Position numbers and translations under genes: made by a program. A DNA stretch of 64,000 nt, from contig JASAOO010003507.1 of NCBI GenBank assembly GCA_030849075.1, positions 1 to 64,000 of the forward strand, written 5' to 3'. Below are positions 54,085 to 64,000 of the stretch, piece after piece. This DNA is from Zelonia costaricensis. Lineage: Eukaryota; Euglenozoa; Kinetoplastea; Trypanosomatida; Trypanosomatidae. The notes beneath the pieces were generated by a model. The model worked only from the letters and a program-made list of their open reading frames with translations, ran no database searches and had not been told where the DNA came from. Within the stretch, counting starts at the first letter, position 1. The number at the start of each line of letters is the position of its first letter.

Positions 54085-56022
54085 ATGACGCGAACCGGGC
54101 TCCTGTGCCTGCGAGCTGTCCCGCTGCAGCGGCTAACCGCAAGTAGCGTGCGCCGCAATCCCACGTTGATCTCGGGCCCATGGGCCGCAAGCACCGCACC
54201 GGCGCTGCAGCTGCTGCGCGGCGCCGCGTCGCGCCGGGTCGGTGCGTGTACTTGCGCTCGTGCGCTTCACACCCCGGCGCGCGGAGCCTCGACGGCCCCC
54301 AGCAGCCGCACCACCGGCGATGAGGAGCAAAGCGGGGAGGCTCGCAGCAGCGGCAAAGACGCACGCGCCACGAGCTCGTCCGCGCGAACGCCGACTGCGG
54401 TGCTCACCGCCCCTTCCTCCCCTCACCCCACGTCGCCAACCTCTTCTTCTCCACCGTCCAGCACCGCGTCGCGGCCCGCGGTACGGCCTTTCTCAGCGGC
54501 CTCGGCGTCTGCGGCCCCCGACTCCGTCCCGCCACGGTGCGACGAGGCGGGGATCGTGTGCTTCTCGCAGGGCATGACGGACTACCGCTGGCGCATCATT
54601 CCCGGCGCGGCAAACGGCGCCTGCGCGCCGTCTGTGCTGCACCGCGAGACGTTCACAAATCGCATTCGTCTCTTCGGCATGCCGAAGGGGTTCCCCGACA
54701 CCACTGCGCCAGGGTTTCAGCGGTTCTTCTACCTGTCCCAGGCAAGCTCCTTCGTGTCCAACTTCTCGTCCTCGATTGGGTACCAGTCGCTGCTGAGCGG
54801 CTTCTTCCTCGGCTCGTCGCCGCAGCTCTGGATGCTGAAGGACCTCATCCCCGCCCTCTTCGCCGCCTACATGGCCAACCGCGTCGTCTCGTACGAAAAC
54901 CGACCCAAGTTTTGGTTCGTCGTCAGCGTTTTCATGAACAACGTCACCGTCGTCTCTGACATGATGATTCCGTGGCTGCTGCCGAACCACCTGCTTGTGG
55001 CCGCCATCGTCACGTCGACGGTGAAGCAGTCGTCGGCGCTCATGTACTTTGTGACACGCGCCTCGGCGCTGCAGCACTACGCGATCAACAACAACCTCGC
55101 CGAGCTCACCAAGAAGTTCAACTCGTTTGGCATGGTGTCCTACACGGTGGCCACCGCAATGGGCATCGTCTACTGCACGTACATCGCGAACTTCACGGTG
55201 CAGCTCATCACAGTTGGTGTGTGCTGCGTGACGAACATGTTCTTGTCGTCCCGCTCCATGACCCCCATCACGTTCCGGCTTCTCAACTTTGGCACGATGA
55301 AGCTGCTGCTGCGCGCCTACATCATGGAGAACCGCCGCATCATGTGCCCGCGGGAGGTGTCTGACCTGCTGGGCGTACGCATGCTGCCCGTCCCGGCGCT
55401 CAAGAAGGCGGGCATCCCGCTGGACGTGGCGGCGCACCTCGTGTACGTTTGCCCGCCGGTGGACAAGCTGATGATCCGCTCCGACACGCTCGAGGAGGAC
55501 GTGCTGTACGTCAACGACGACCACATGTTCATGCTTGCCATGTGGAAGCCGTCCCCGCTGCCACTGACGCTGCGGGAGTGCTGGCACCGGTACGAGATGC
55601 CCGCCTTGCCAAGCTTCCTGCGCGAGGGCAAGTGGCGCCGCCGATCGGAGGACGTGGTGAGCATGGAGGAGAAGTTCCGCGGTCAGCGGCTCGTGCTCCT
55701 GGTGCACCAGCGCTGCAAGGCACGCCAGCTGATCACCGCCTACCTCATCATGTACACGGCTGTGCTGCGGCACGCAGCGACGGAGCAAGAGCTGCGCCGC
55801 TTCCTGCGGTGGTGCCACAACGAGCAGAGCGTGTGGCACGCCCGCGGCGACGAGTTCCGCGAACTGCTGGGGGCCGCCGACTGGGACGTGCACCTCCCAA
55901 TGCTCGACCACCACAACTTCCGCATGTCGGAGCTGATTCTGCCTCCCTCGATGCGCGCAAAGAGGGGAGCCGCAGCCGGACCGTCGGCCCCGGCAACCGG
56001 CGCTGCACAGCCGCTGGTGTAG
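54085..56022 (+). CDS. RUS1/DUF647 family protein
   Basis: A 645-residue member of the root-UVB-sensitive (RUS, DUF647) family, found across eukaryotes and named for Arabidopsis RUS1/RUS2; the biochemical role is unsettled. The conserved core is about 200-440: a P-G-F-P-like start (FPDTTAPGFQRFFYLSQASSF), SIGYQSLLSGFFLGSSPQLWMLKDLIP, a fourth block with NRPKFWFVVSVFMNNVTVVSDMM, and TRASALQHYAINNNLAELTKKFNS. Several hydrophobic helices in this core could be membrane-associated. The first 60 residues are Arg/Ala/Leu-rich without acids (MTRTGLLCLRAVPLQRL...) and look like a mitochondrial targeting sequence; 60-150 is Ser/Thr/Pro-rich. A C-terminal region with HRYEMPALPSFLREGKW and DWDVHLPMLDHHNFRM corresponds to the RUS C-terminal part. 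The start is the first ATG after the pyrimidine region. Confidence 0.87.
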   Translation: MTRTGLLCLRAVPLQRLTASSVRRNPTLISGPWAASTAPALQLLRGAASRRVGACTCARALHTPARGASTAPSSRTTGDEEQSGEARSSGKDARATSSSARTPTAVLTAPSSPHPTSPTSSSPPSSTASRPAVRPFSAASASAAPDSVPPRCDEAGIVCFSQGMTDYRWRIIPGAANGACAPSVLHRETFTNRIRLFGMPKGFPDTTAPGFQRFFYLSQASSFVSNFSSSIGYQSLLSGFFLGSSPQLWMLKDLIPALFAAYMANRVVSYENRPKFWFVVSVFMNNVTVVSDMMIPWLLPNHLLVAAIVTSTVKQSSALMYFVTRASALQHYAINNNLAELTKKFNSFGMVSYTVATAMGIVYCTYIANFTVQLITVGVCCVTNMFLSSRSMTPITFRLLNFGTMKLLLRAYIMENRRIMCPREVSDLLGVRMLPVPALKKAGIPLDVAAHLVYVCPPVDKLMIRSDTLEEDVLYVNDDHMFMLAMWKPSPLPLTLRECWHRYEMPALPSFLREGKWRRRSEDVVSMEEKFRGQRLVLLVHQRCKARQLITAYLIMYTAVLRHAATEQELRRFLRWCHNEQSVWHARGDEFRELLGAADWDVHLPMLDHHNFRMSELILPPSMRAKRGAAAGPSAPATGAAQPLV

Positions 56023-57757
56023 CTGCAACGGGGGTGGGGGTGGGTTAGGGAAGGTGAGGTTGAGAGTCGGACACAAAAGAAAAAAAAGTGGACGGAGACT
56101 TGTTTGAGCTGCGGTGCGGTGACGGCGACGTGGGCCTTGTCTTTGATTCGTCCGTTTGCCTTGGCGCACCTCCCAGGACCTCGTCGCATTCTTGCTCCTT
56201 CTCCTGTCGCCATTCACGGCGCTGACGAGCGGTGTGGACGAGCGAGGAGGGCGGGGGGAGGGGGCGGGCCGCGGAGGAACAGAAGGGGGCTAGGATGATC
56301 GATTTCACCTCGTTGACGGACCTGCGAGCGAGTCTGTGTTCCTGTCAAAAGGGGGAGGGGGAGGGACCATTGAGCTACTAGCCGCCCCGCGGTGAAGCTT
56401 CTGGACTGTGAACGGTTTTCTGCCTGGTGTAGTGGTCGTGTGCGTGTGTGTGTGTATGTGTGTTCGCGTGTGGTGATGGTGTGGAGGACATCAGTTAGTC
56501 CCAGCATCACATATGCGCTTCTCATGCGCCGGTTTTGTCGTGGAAACAGGTGAGTTGTCTGCGCGGAGCTTGTGTGTGAGTGTGCGTGTGTGTATGTGGA
56601 CGCATGTGCCTCGCATCGCCAGCACCACCCAGCGTTTCCTTCTTCTGCAAGCAACATCGGCGGCGCCTGCAACATACGACGTTGCGATACAGGACAAGAC
56701 GAACACGCAGCAAGAGGCCAGGTCGGGTCGCACGCAGGAAAAGCTGCAAGGCGCTTTGCCTTTGGCCAGTGCGCTCCGTCCTCCCTCACACCCAAACGAC
56801 TCAAGGGGGGTGGTGAGGGACGACGAGGGTTGTGCAGCACCCACCCTGCGTTGTTAGCTAGTCGCGCGCTGACCTGCAAGCCACTCTGCGTTCCAGCGAG
56901 CGTGTGTGTCCTGTGAGCGACTCTCTGCCGCCTGCACAGCCCGTGATGTTAGATCTACTTCGTCCTCCTCTGCCTCTTTCTCCTCCTCGATTTGCTGCTC
57001 GCTTCGAACGTATCGTTGTGGGCATGCCCCCTCTCCGCCATTCGTTTTGTGTGACGCTGGACAGGCGGCGCGGTCTCATCGACACCAGCTGATCTGGGTT
57101 CCTGCTTGTTAGATACTCTTTTGCCTCCTGTTTTTCTCTCTCCGCCACAAGCTTTGGGACTACGGCGAGGAGAAGGGCCACAGACGACAAACCACACGCA
57201 CACACAAACAGAACACACACTCCAGGAGGCACAAAGCAGCTGTGTAAGTGTGTGTGTGTGTGAGGGGAAGTTGGCACTTCTCGCTTTTCACCCTCCACTC
57301 CCATCACCGTTCCGCGTAGGCGGCTCTTTGCCTTGCGCAGCCGCTACCGCGCGTAGAAAACCAGCCTACAGCGCACGACGCTACTTCGCCCACTTCTATA
57401 CAACGCGATCCCGCGCAGAGGTCAGGTAGCTGCGTGCCACCTTAGCCATCTCGCTCTCTGTCTGTGCCCCCCAGCGGCTCACCTTTCTTTTTTCCATTTC
57501 TGGTCTGTTCCCCGCTTCTCCGTGAACGCGTGCTTGGCTGCACGGAGGTGGTCACACCGGGTCGTGTTGCGTCTTGGCGTGCCACACGACAAGTTTAGAT
57601 CTTCTCTCGGCACGCCGCTGCCCTTTTTTCGTTTTCGGGTTTGCACAGCCGCATTCGCCCACGGGGTCCCGTCAGAGTTCAGCGGCGTTCTGCATCGAGC
57701 ACCGTCGTTCTGATGCTGAGGCGCGGTCACACGACGGGACCTGCCAACACTGCGACC
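56023..57757 (+). other. Intergenic region, no gene seen
   Basis: G-rich segments at 56249-56290 and 56350-56367, a GT-rich patch near 56440 and mixed sequence to 56900, then T/C-rich sequence leading to the paralogue gene. No RNA gene is visible. Confidence 0.5.
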
Positions 57758-59935
57758 ATGGCCCTGATTGCACGGAGCTTCGCGGAGCGCTACGCCGAGC
57801 TCGCGGCGTACGAGCCGACGTTCACGGACATGTTGCTGGACGTGCAGCGCCGCGAGGTGGGCGAGCGCAAAGCCATTGAGGAGCAGTTCCAGACCTCCTT
57901 CAAGGACGTGCTGCACGTTGCGGCAGTCATGATTGCTGATCGAAAAGCCCGTGAGCGTAGGCAGGGCAAGTTCAGGAGGATGAACCGCTTCGAGCTTGCG
58001 CTGTACAAGAAGGAGACGGCGGTGTGGTTCCCTACAGTGCCGCCGCGGCATGTCGAGCTGCCGACGGACCGTCCGCCGCGGGCCTTCCCACACGCTGCCT
58101 TCGCGAAGCTGTGCCAGGAGGAGTACGAGCTACGCTTCTGGCTGCACGGCGTGGAGGGGCGGCGCCGTCAGCACATCGAGGAGGCGTTCGGACGCGCGCA
58201 TTTTTTTCTCAACTGTATGACGGCGACCATGGAGAAGGAGCTGCAGTCCCGCCGGCGTTTGGAGGGGGAGCGGGAGACCAGCTTTGCGTGGCTGAGGCGG
58301 TGCTTCTTCCGGGGTGTGCCGTCCGACTACTACCGGAGGCAGGTGATCGAGCGTTACGGGTCCACGGCCCAGCCGGAGGTGACGAAGCACACGTACGACG
58401 ATGACGTGGAGTACCTGGAGGAGGTGGGTCGCGTGGCGCTGGAGGAGGAGGAGGAGGCAGCGGGGCGGGCCGTGTACCAGTACCTGCAGGACGCGTACGG
58501 CGTGCAGCTGTTCGGTGTGAACCACCGCGAGGTGATCGCGCGGTACGAGATCGAGGAGGCGGAACGCAACGGCATCTTCCCGCTTGTGGCGCAGTGCTGC
58601 CGCGAGGACTTCGGGATTGTGTTCTACCACGTGCCGTCCATCGCCCTGCACCTGAGCTCCTCGCAGCCGTGCATGCGCGCGCTGTGCCTGACGCGGATGC
58701 AAGAGGCGCCGCGGCGCACGGCGGCGGTGAAGGCTCGCCTCTCGTGGCACCAGCCGCCAGCCATGGCGCACTCCAGCGAAGATGAAGTGGAGGAGCTGGA
58801 GGAGGAGGAGGAACCGTACAGGGACGCGGCTGTGGTCGACGTCAATGCCGCGGCCGTGGAAGACCAGTCGACGTCGGCGGAGGCCGACTCGACGGCGGGG
58901 GTGCCCTGCTACATTGATGCTGCCCTGCATGACTCCGGCACCGTGGCGGTGCTGCGCGAGACGGCGCCGCCTTCGCCGGTGCTGAAGGGCGCAGTCGACG
59001 TGCCCATTGCGCACAGTGCGCCAGAGCGGAGTCTGCCGCACGATGACGCAGCGCTGTCAGAGGAGCCTCGGCGCCCGGCGTCCTCGCCGTACCGGATTCA
59101 GATCCTCTCTGTGCGACTGCACGCTCCGGACGAAGTCACGGCGGTCCCGATAGACCTCCAGCCGGACGAGCAAGACACAACAGCGGCGGCGAGGAGGGAG
59201 GAGGAAGTGAGCGACGTCCACGGCGACGATTGTGCGGAGGTGCGCGATGCGGCCGATGCGTCGACTCGGCGCGTATCGGAGACGGCGGCGGCAGTCCCCG
59301 TCGCGCTGTACTCGACGCACGAGGAGGAGGCGCCGCCGGTGCCGCTGTACGCGTTTACTGCGGAGGCGCCGTACCTGACAGCGGTGTACGCGTGGGAGGT
59401 CGAGGCGCCGCATCCGCCACGGCCGTCGCCCCCGCCCGCTGGGGACGAAACTGCACCGCTCGAGCCACCCGCGCCTCTGCTCGCGTATGATGCCGAGGCT
59501 TCTAATTCCGTGCTGGAGGACGCGGCGTCACCCGTCGAGGACCCCGCTGTCGTCGTCGCCTCCGCTCGCGCTGACGACGAGGTGGTGGACGACGCACCAG
59601 TCAAGCACCCAGCCTCGCGGCTGCCGCTGCTGTACGCCACCGATGCCGAGGACCCGCTCCCGCAGAGAGAGCCCCGCTCGCCCCAGGTGGAGGACGCCAG
59701 GCCGCATCTCGAGGAGGTGGTGGAGCTGGAGTCCCCCGCCCACACAGGGGCGCCGCCGCCGACAGACACCGCGTCCGCGTCGCACGCCAACTCCGAGTTA
59801 ACCATGACACCGCAGCGCGCCCTACCCAAGGCGATCTTCTCGCGCATGGAAGTCTTCCTCGGCGACCCTTTTGCGCGTACGTCCTCCAAGAGGACAAAGG
59901 GCAAGAAGAGCGCGAAGTCCAAGAAGGGCACGTGA
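57758..59935 (+). CDS. Hypothetical protein, paralogue copy A
   Basis: A 725-residue protein of unknown function with a partial paralogue 5.25 kb downstream. The N-terminal 325 residues are charged and helix-rich (ERYAELAAYEPTFTDMLLDVQ, then FELALYKKETAVWFP and EYELRFWLHGVEGRRRQHIEEAF), with conserved aromatic and Cys patches at FFRGVPSDYYR and IFPLVAQCCREDFGIVFYHVP. A Glu-rich run near 345-355 begins a long disordered acidic tail. Within it, residues about 516-633 contain five degenerate repeats of a Y-x3-4-E-A/D-P type (ALYSTHEEEAP, PLYAFTAEAP, AVYAWEVEAP, LLAYDAEAS, LLYATDAEDP). The C-terminus is a basic KGKKSAKSKK tail. The ATG at 57758 is chosen because the paralogue has identical sequence from six bases before this codon. 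Confidence 0.85.
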   Translation: MALIARSFAERYAELAAYEPTFTDMLLDVQRREVGERKAIEEQFQTSFKDVLHVAAVMIADRKARERRQGKFRRMNRFELALYKKETAVWFPTVPPRHVELPTDRPPRAFPHAAFAKLCQEEYELRFWLHGVEGRRRQHIEEAFGRAHFFLNCMTATMEKELQSRRRLEGERETSFAWLRRCFFRGVPSDYYRRQVIERYGSTAQPEVTKHTYDDDVEYLEEVGRVALEEEEEAAGRAVYQYLQDAYGVQLFGVNHREVIARYEIEEAERNGIFPLVAQCCREDFGIVFYHVPSIALHLSSSQPCMRALCLTRMQEAPRRTAAVKARLSWHQPPAMAHSSEDEVEELEEEEEPYRDAAVVDVNAAAVEDQSTSAEADSTAGVPCYIDAALHDSGTVAVLRETAPPSPVLKGAVDVPIAHSAPERSLPHDDAALSEEPRRPASSPYRIQILSVRLHAPDEVTAVPIDLQPDEQDTTAAARREEEVSDVHGDDCAEVRDAADASTRRVSETAAAVPVALYSTHEEEAPPVPLYAFTAEAPYLTAVYAWEVEAPHPPRPSPPPAGDETAPLEPPAPLLAYDAEASNSVLEDAASPVEDPAVVVASARADDEVVDDAPVKHPASRLPLLYATDAEDPLPQREPRSPQVEDARPHLEEVVELESPAHTGAPPPTDTASASHANSELTMTPQRALPKAIFSRMEVFLGDPFARTSSKRTKGKKSAKSKKGT
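59303..59656 (+). repeat. Degenerate Y..EAP coding repeats
   Basis: Within paralogue A, five peptide repeats recur at uneven spacing, each pairing a Leu/Val-Tyr-Ala-like start with an acidic E-A-P-like end. DNA copies are diverged, so the repeat is visible at protein level only. Confidence 0.55.
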
Positions 59936-62900
59936 GGCGGGCTCATACGCACGACTTCTTTTCCCTTGCCAGGACTGCCTTCCTGGGTGGCCCCGGCTGC
60001 AAGAACTCGAGTTGATCGGCTGCCGAGCCCCCCCCCGAGAGCGTGGGTGTGCGTGCTGCTGCACAGGCTGCTTCCTCCACGCGACCGCTCCTCAAAGCGC
60101 TGTTCCCATTTTTTTTCTCTCTACTCCGCTCCCTCTTTTCCTTCTCTTAGCGACTCGCTTGAGGTGCACCTCTCGCACAGCGTCGCTCACGGGCACGTGT
60201 GTGCGTGTGCGGGTGTCTTGCTTCCTGCATGTGTGCATGTGTGTGTTTGTGTGTCGGTTTGTGTGCGTACTCGCCTGTGAAGGGGTCGAAGTGCACCGCC
60301 TTTCACTCCCCCCCTCCCCCTCAACCCTACCCAGCACGGTACGGCTTTGTCGTTGTTGTTGGTATGGAATGCGCCGCGACCAGAGCAACGACCACTGCAA
60401 GCCAGAGAGGTGGCGCTGCGAGGAGTGCAGCGCGGCACACTCAGAAAGTATAAAGTGGCCGCTGGTTTCTCGCGAAGTTCCGCTCGTACACCGGGGCCTC
60501 GTCTCAGAATCAGTTTTCCCCCACGTCTTTCTTCGTCCTCGCCTGCAGTGCGCGTTCGGTCAGCACAAAGTGTCCTTCATCGCTGCTTGGTTTTGTGAAG
60601 CACCGCTGAGGCTAAGCGGCCACCACAAACGCGTGTGCCCGCCGCTGGGCGTTGAAGCCTGTTCCTAGAAGACGGACCATCGATGGCGCAGTCAGACGCG
60701 GCATGATCTGCGTGCAAACGCCACGCTGGCCTTCCCTCTTTTCGTTTGTACCTATCCCCGCTGTGGCCCCCCTCCCCCCGTCCCCACGCCGTCTCCCTGT
60801 GCTGCTGCTTCTGTTGAATTCTCTATCCGCGAGTCGTGTGCTGTCTACTTGCCTTGGCCACATCACCTCGTCGCAGTGGGTGGCTGTCACTGAATCGCCG
60901 CGTCTGTTTGCTTTAGAGGAAACTGGTATTGACTTGCGTCTTTTTCCCCCCTCAGCCCTCTTCGCCTTCTCGCACTGTTGTCCCGATGTGGAGGGTGCCC
61001 GTTAGATATGAGCTTCTCCTCTTGGCCTTGTTCTTGACGGGGCTGTGCTGGAAGCTGCCCCCCTCCCCCCTTCCCCCCTCGTCGATGAATCGCGTTTCCC
61101 CCGTTTAGGCTTGCGCCCCTTTGTTTCCTCCTGTTCTAACGTCTGCTGCCGCTCTCCTTTCCTGGAGCCTCGATGAATTCCGCGTGACCTCACCGGTTCT
61201 CTCGCTTGCCTCTTTCTGTCTACTCTCGTCACCTCTCGTGGCACTTGTACCACTAACGCACCGCTGTCGTCTTGTTCTCTCTTTTTTTTTTTTACGTGTG
61301 CGCGTGTGTGTTTTGGAGTTTGTGGAGAGCTGTGCGATGCACTCGGTGAACGCGTCGGCGCCCGTGTGCTCGTGTGTCTGACGCTTTGCAGTCACCTCGG
61401 CTTGACCAGCGCGCGCCCGCTTCTGCGTTTTTGAGTTTGAGTTTCTTCTTGCCCCCGTTTGAGTGACGGCGACGTGGGTTTGCTCTGTGTGCCCACTGGT
61501 GCCCGATTGAAAACACCCACACCCACACACCCACACCGACATAAACGCACACCCACACACGTGTGGGTGTCTTGATTGGCATTTATCTTTTCCCATTCTC
61601 CCTTTCGCGGTTCTTCGAGTCGTACACGCCGTCTCGCTGCTTTTTCCCGATCGATACGGCGACTCGTCCAGAGCGCGCTCGCGGCTACTGTGCAGTAGCT
61701 GATGCATGTCTGTGTGTGTGTGTTTGTGTTTGTCTCTCTTTGGTGTTTTGTTTTTCTTCCTGGAACGCACGCAGGCGCCCTGTGTCTCACGCCCCTTCTA
61801 CCAAGGGTCAGGTGCAGCCTCGCATGCCCTCGTGGCGCGCCACGGTGCGTTGCGCATTAGGGGCCCCCCTTCCCCCTCCCCTCCTTTGTTAGCGGCGTTC
61901 GTTTCGTGACTCGTCGCCGCGTGTCGTTTGCTCGTTTTTTTTTTTTTTTGCTGTTCCTGTTTTGGCATTTTGCAGCGAGCACGTGCGATTTTGAAAGAGG
62001 GTCAGCGCACACACACCGAACAGGGATTTCTGTGCGTGTGTGAACAAAACTCAAGAGATGAAAGCGTCGATGGAGTAGTAGGGTCACCTGCATGCTTCCT
62101 GCTCCGCACAACTTCCCCCATTCTGACGGTATCTACGGTCTCTCTGTTTCGTTTCTTTACTAGATCTCTATGCTGCCAAACATCTCTTCTTCGCACTCGG
62201 ATGTACATATGACCTACTCCAACGAAGCAAACAAACAACACGTTGACGGCTAAAAAAAAAAACGAAGGTAGGGCTACTTGGGCAGCACGTGCGGCGTTTT
62301 GCGCCGACCGGTGTGCGAGCTTTTCAAAAAAAAAAAAAGAATGAAGCGCAGACGTGCTGATTTACAAGTGCGGGAAAGGGGAGGGGGGGGGAGGTGGGGA
62401 GGGAGGCGGGGGCGGTGGCGCGTTCAAGCCAACGCCACGTCAACTAGGAACTTGATGTCCCTCTTGTTTGTGGTGTTGCGCGCCTCCCTCATTCCCTTCT
62501 CCCCCACGACGGCCCTGGATGCGGTGGTCAACCGTGAACCGGGACGCACCCGCCTCGCTCGCACCGCAGCTTCGCTGAAGTCTAGCGCTGCTGTGCGCAT
62601 CTGATACGTACTCACTTCTTCGCCCCCCTTCCTCTCTCCCCGCTCTCTCGTAACTCGGTTCCGTGTTGGTCACACACACTCAACCCCACTGTGCCATCAC
62701 ATGTACACAATTGGGTAGCAGAGCCATCCTCAGTACGGGTCTTCACCTCCCCCACAAAGTGCAGCTGCGCGTGTGTGTCTGACGGTGTGTTTGTGCGTCT
62801 CTCTACGCCGTCCATCGGTTGTTCTCCAACCTCGCCTCGGGCGACCCTTGTACAGCTCGCCACCCGTCCAGTGTCGTTTTGCTTTCCTCTATCCTGTCGC

Positions 62901-63012
62901 CGCCTCACCGGCTTCGCCATCTTCGCACCGCACAACTGCGCCGTCCCTACCCACACATCAGTCACCCCCCTCACCCCCCTCAAAAAAACGCAGGAGCCGC
63001 AATACGGCGACC
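59936..63012 (+). other. Intergenic region between the paralogues
   Basis: A 3.1-kb gap without a supported protein gene. T/C-rich sequence alternates with GT-rich words (60195-60260, 61285-61310). A-runs occur at 62250-62262 and 62326-62339, and a long G-tract at 62370-62415. A balanced island at 62427-62603 is open on both strands. C-rich sequence with AG at 62992-62993 directly before the second paralogue is its likely acceptor. Confidence 0.55.
62370..62415 (+). other. G-quadruplex-prone tract
   Basis: Several G-runs of three to ten bases with one- to three-base spacers lie on the + strand, so the motif would also be present in RNA. It sits between the two paralogues, about 600 nt before copy B. 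Confidence 0.6.
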
Positions 63013-64000
63013 ATGGCCCTGATTGCACGGAGCTTTGCGGAGCGCTACGCCGAGCTCGCGGCGTACGAGCCGACGTTCACGGACATGCTGCTGGACGTGC
63101 AGCGCCGCGAGGTGGGCGAGCGCAAGGCCATTGAGGAGCAGTTCCAGACCTCCTTCAAGGACGTGCTGCACGTTGCGGCAGTCATGATCACCGACCGCAA
63201 GGCGCGCACACGTGGCCCAGCCTCAAAGATGAACCGCTTCGAGCTTGCGCTGTACAAAAAGGAGACGGCCGTGTGGTTCCCTGCGGCGCCACCGCGCGAA
63301 GTGGCGCTGCCGACGGGCCGCCCGCTGCGGGCCTTCCCACACGCTGCCTTCGCCGAGCTGTGCCAGGAGGAGCGTGAGCTACGGCAGTGGCTGTACGGCG
63401 TCGAGCGGCGCCTGCGCCAGCACATCGAGGAGGCGTGCGGCCAGGCATGGTTTTTCCTGGAACTCCTCAAGACGACCGTGGCGAGCGAGAACCTCTCGCG
63501 GCAGCGGCTGCAGCGAGATGAGGACGAGTCCTTCACTGCGGTGCGCCGCGCCTTCTTCCGGGATGTACCGGCGGACTACTACCGCCACGTGGTGGTGACG
63601 CGCTACGGCGAAACCGCGCCCACGACGGAGCACACGTACGACGATGACGTGGAGTACCTGGAGGAGGTGGGTCGCGTGGCGCTGGAGGAGGAGGAGGAGG
63701 CAGCGGGGCGGGCCGTGTACCAGTACCTGCAGGACGCGTACGGCGTGCAGCTGTTCGGTGTGAACCACCGCGAGGTGATCGCGCGGTACGAGATCGAGGA
63801 GGCGGAACGCAACGGCATCTTCCCGCTTGTGGCGCAGTGCTGCCGCGAGGACTTCGGGATTGTGTTCTACCACGTGCCGTCCATCGCCCTGCACCTGAGC
63901 TCCTCGCAGCCGTGCATGCGTGCGCTGTGCCTGGCACAGCTCCAGGAGGCGCCGCGGCGCACGGCGGCGGTGAAGGCTCGCCTGTCATGGTGCCCCCCGC
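63013..64000 (+). CDS. Hypothetical protein, paralogue copy B (3' truncated by window end)
   Basis: The open frame runs from the ATG at 63013 to the window edge (329 complete codons, no stop). Its N-terminal 58 residues match copy A exactly at protein level (three silent base differences). About 59-205 is clearly diverged but alignable (AFPHAAFAELCQEERELRQWLYGVE versus the copy A equivalent) and four codons shorter. The next 97 codons are identical to copy A at the DNA level, after which divergence resumes with a shared 38-base block. The internal identity suggests recent gene conversion. Function is unknown, as for copy A. Confidence 0.88.
   Translation, partial: MALIARSFAERYAELAAYEPTFTDMLLDVQRREVGERKAIEEQFQTSFKDVLHVAAVMITDRKARTRGPASKMNRFELALYKKETAVWFPAAPPREVALPTGRPLRAFPHAAFAELCQEERELRQWLYGVERRLRQHIEEACGQAWFFLELLKTTVASENLSRQRLQRDEDESFTAVRRAFFRDVPADYYRHVVVTRYGETAPTTEHTYDDDVEYLEEVGRVALEEEEEAAGRAVYQYLQDAYGVQLFGVNHREVIARYEIEEAERNGIFPLVAQCCREDFGIVFYHVPSIALHLSSSQPCMRALCLAQLQEAPRRTAAVKARLSWCPP

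Noticed and set aside
54493..56217. 574-codon minus-strand frame opposite the RUS gene
   Set aside because: His/Arg/Val-rich low-complexity translation caused by codon bias on the other strand; no motif, and the + strand encodes a recognisable family.

Overview
The window reads as nuclear DNA of a trypanosomatid, most likely a Leishmaniinae species (Leishmania or a close relative). All 20 genes I can support lie on the + strand. They have no introns and strong G/C preference at third codon positions. They are separated by 0.8-3.6 kb stretches rich in T/C runs, (TG)n/(CA)n microsatellites and G- or A-runs. A pyrimidine tract followed by an AG lies upstream of nearly every start codon. That is the expected layout of one polycistronic Pol II unit resolved by spliced-leader trans-splicing and polyadenylation. 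I see no strand switch, no tRNA, no rRNA and no intact transposon.

Layout. 1-10 kb: a double-GNAT acetyltransferase, an eukaryotic-type phosphopantetheine adenylyltransferase, a three-copy 94-nt repeat that looks like a C/D-box snoRNA array, and a half-size ABC exporter. 10-22 kb: an 86-residue membrane protein, a 913-residue coiled-coil protein, RAB2, a p24/TMED cargo receptor and a CFAP161 homologue. 23-33 kb: a Canopy (DUF3456) ER protein, an endosulfine-like PP2A-inhibitor candidate, CFAP100 (MIA complex), a small basic protein and TSR3. 35-51 kb: a Ser/Ala-rich unknown, an LPAAT-type acyltransferase, an unknown 497-residue protein, a J-domain protein of the DNAJB type and an 804-residue coiled-coil protein. 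54-64 kb: a RUS/DUF647 protein and a pair of direct paralogues, the second running off the window end.

Neighbouring genes in such units are co-transcribed but need not share a function. By content there is a secretory-pathway group (RAB2, p24, Canopy, LPAAT) and an axonemal group (CFAP161, CFAP100, possibly the J protein).

The observations most worth following are: the snoRNA-like array with compensating terminal stems; the FDSADY endosulfine motif; the mosaic identity of the terminal paralogues, which suggests gene conversion; the displaced HPD motif in the J protein; and a short FNPY..(K/R).QQL motif shared by two adjacent unrelated genes. Function calls come from recognising motifs by eye. 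Splice sites are inferred from sequence pattern only.
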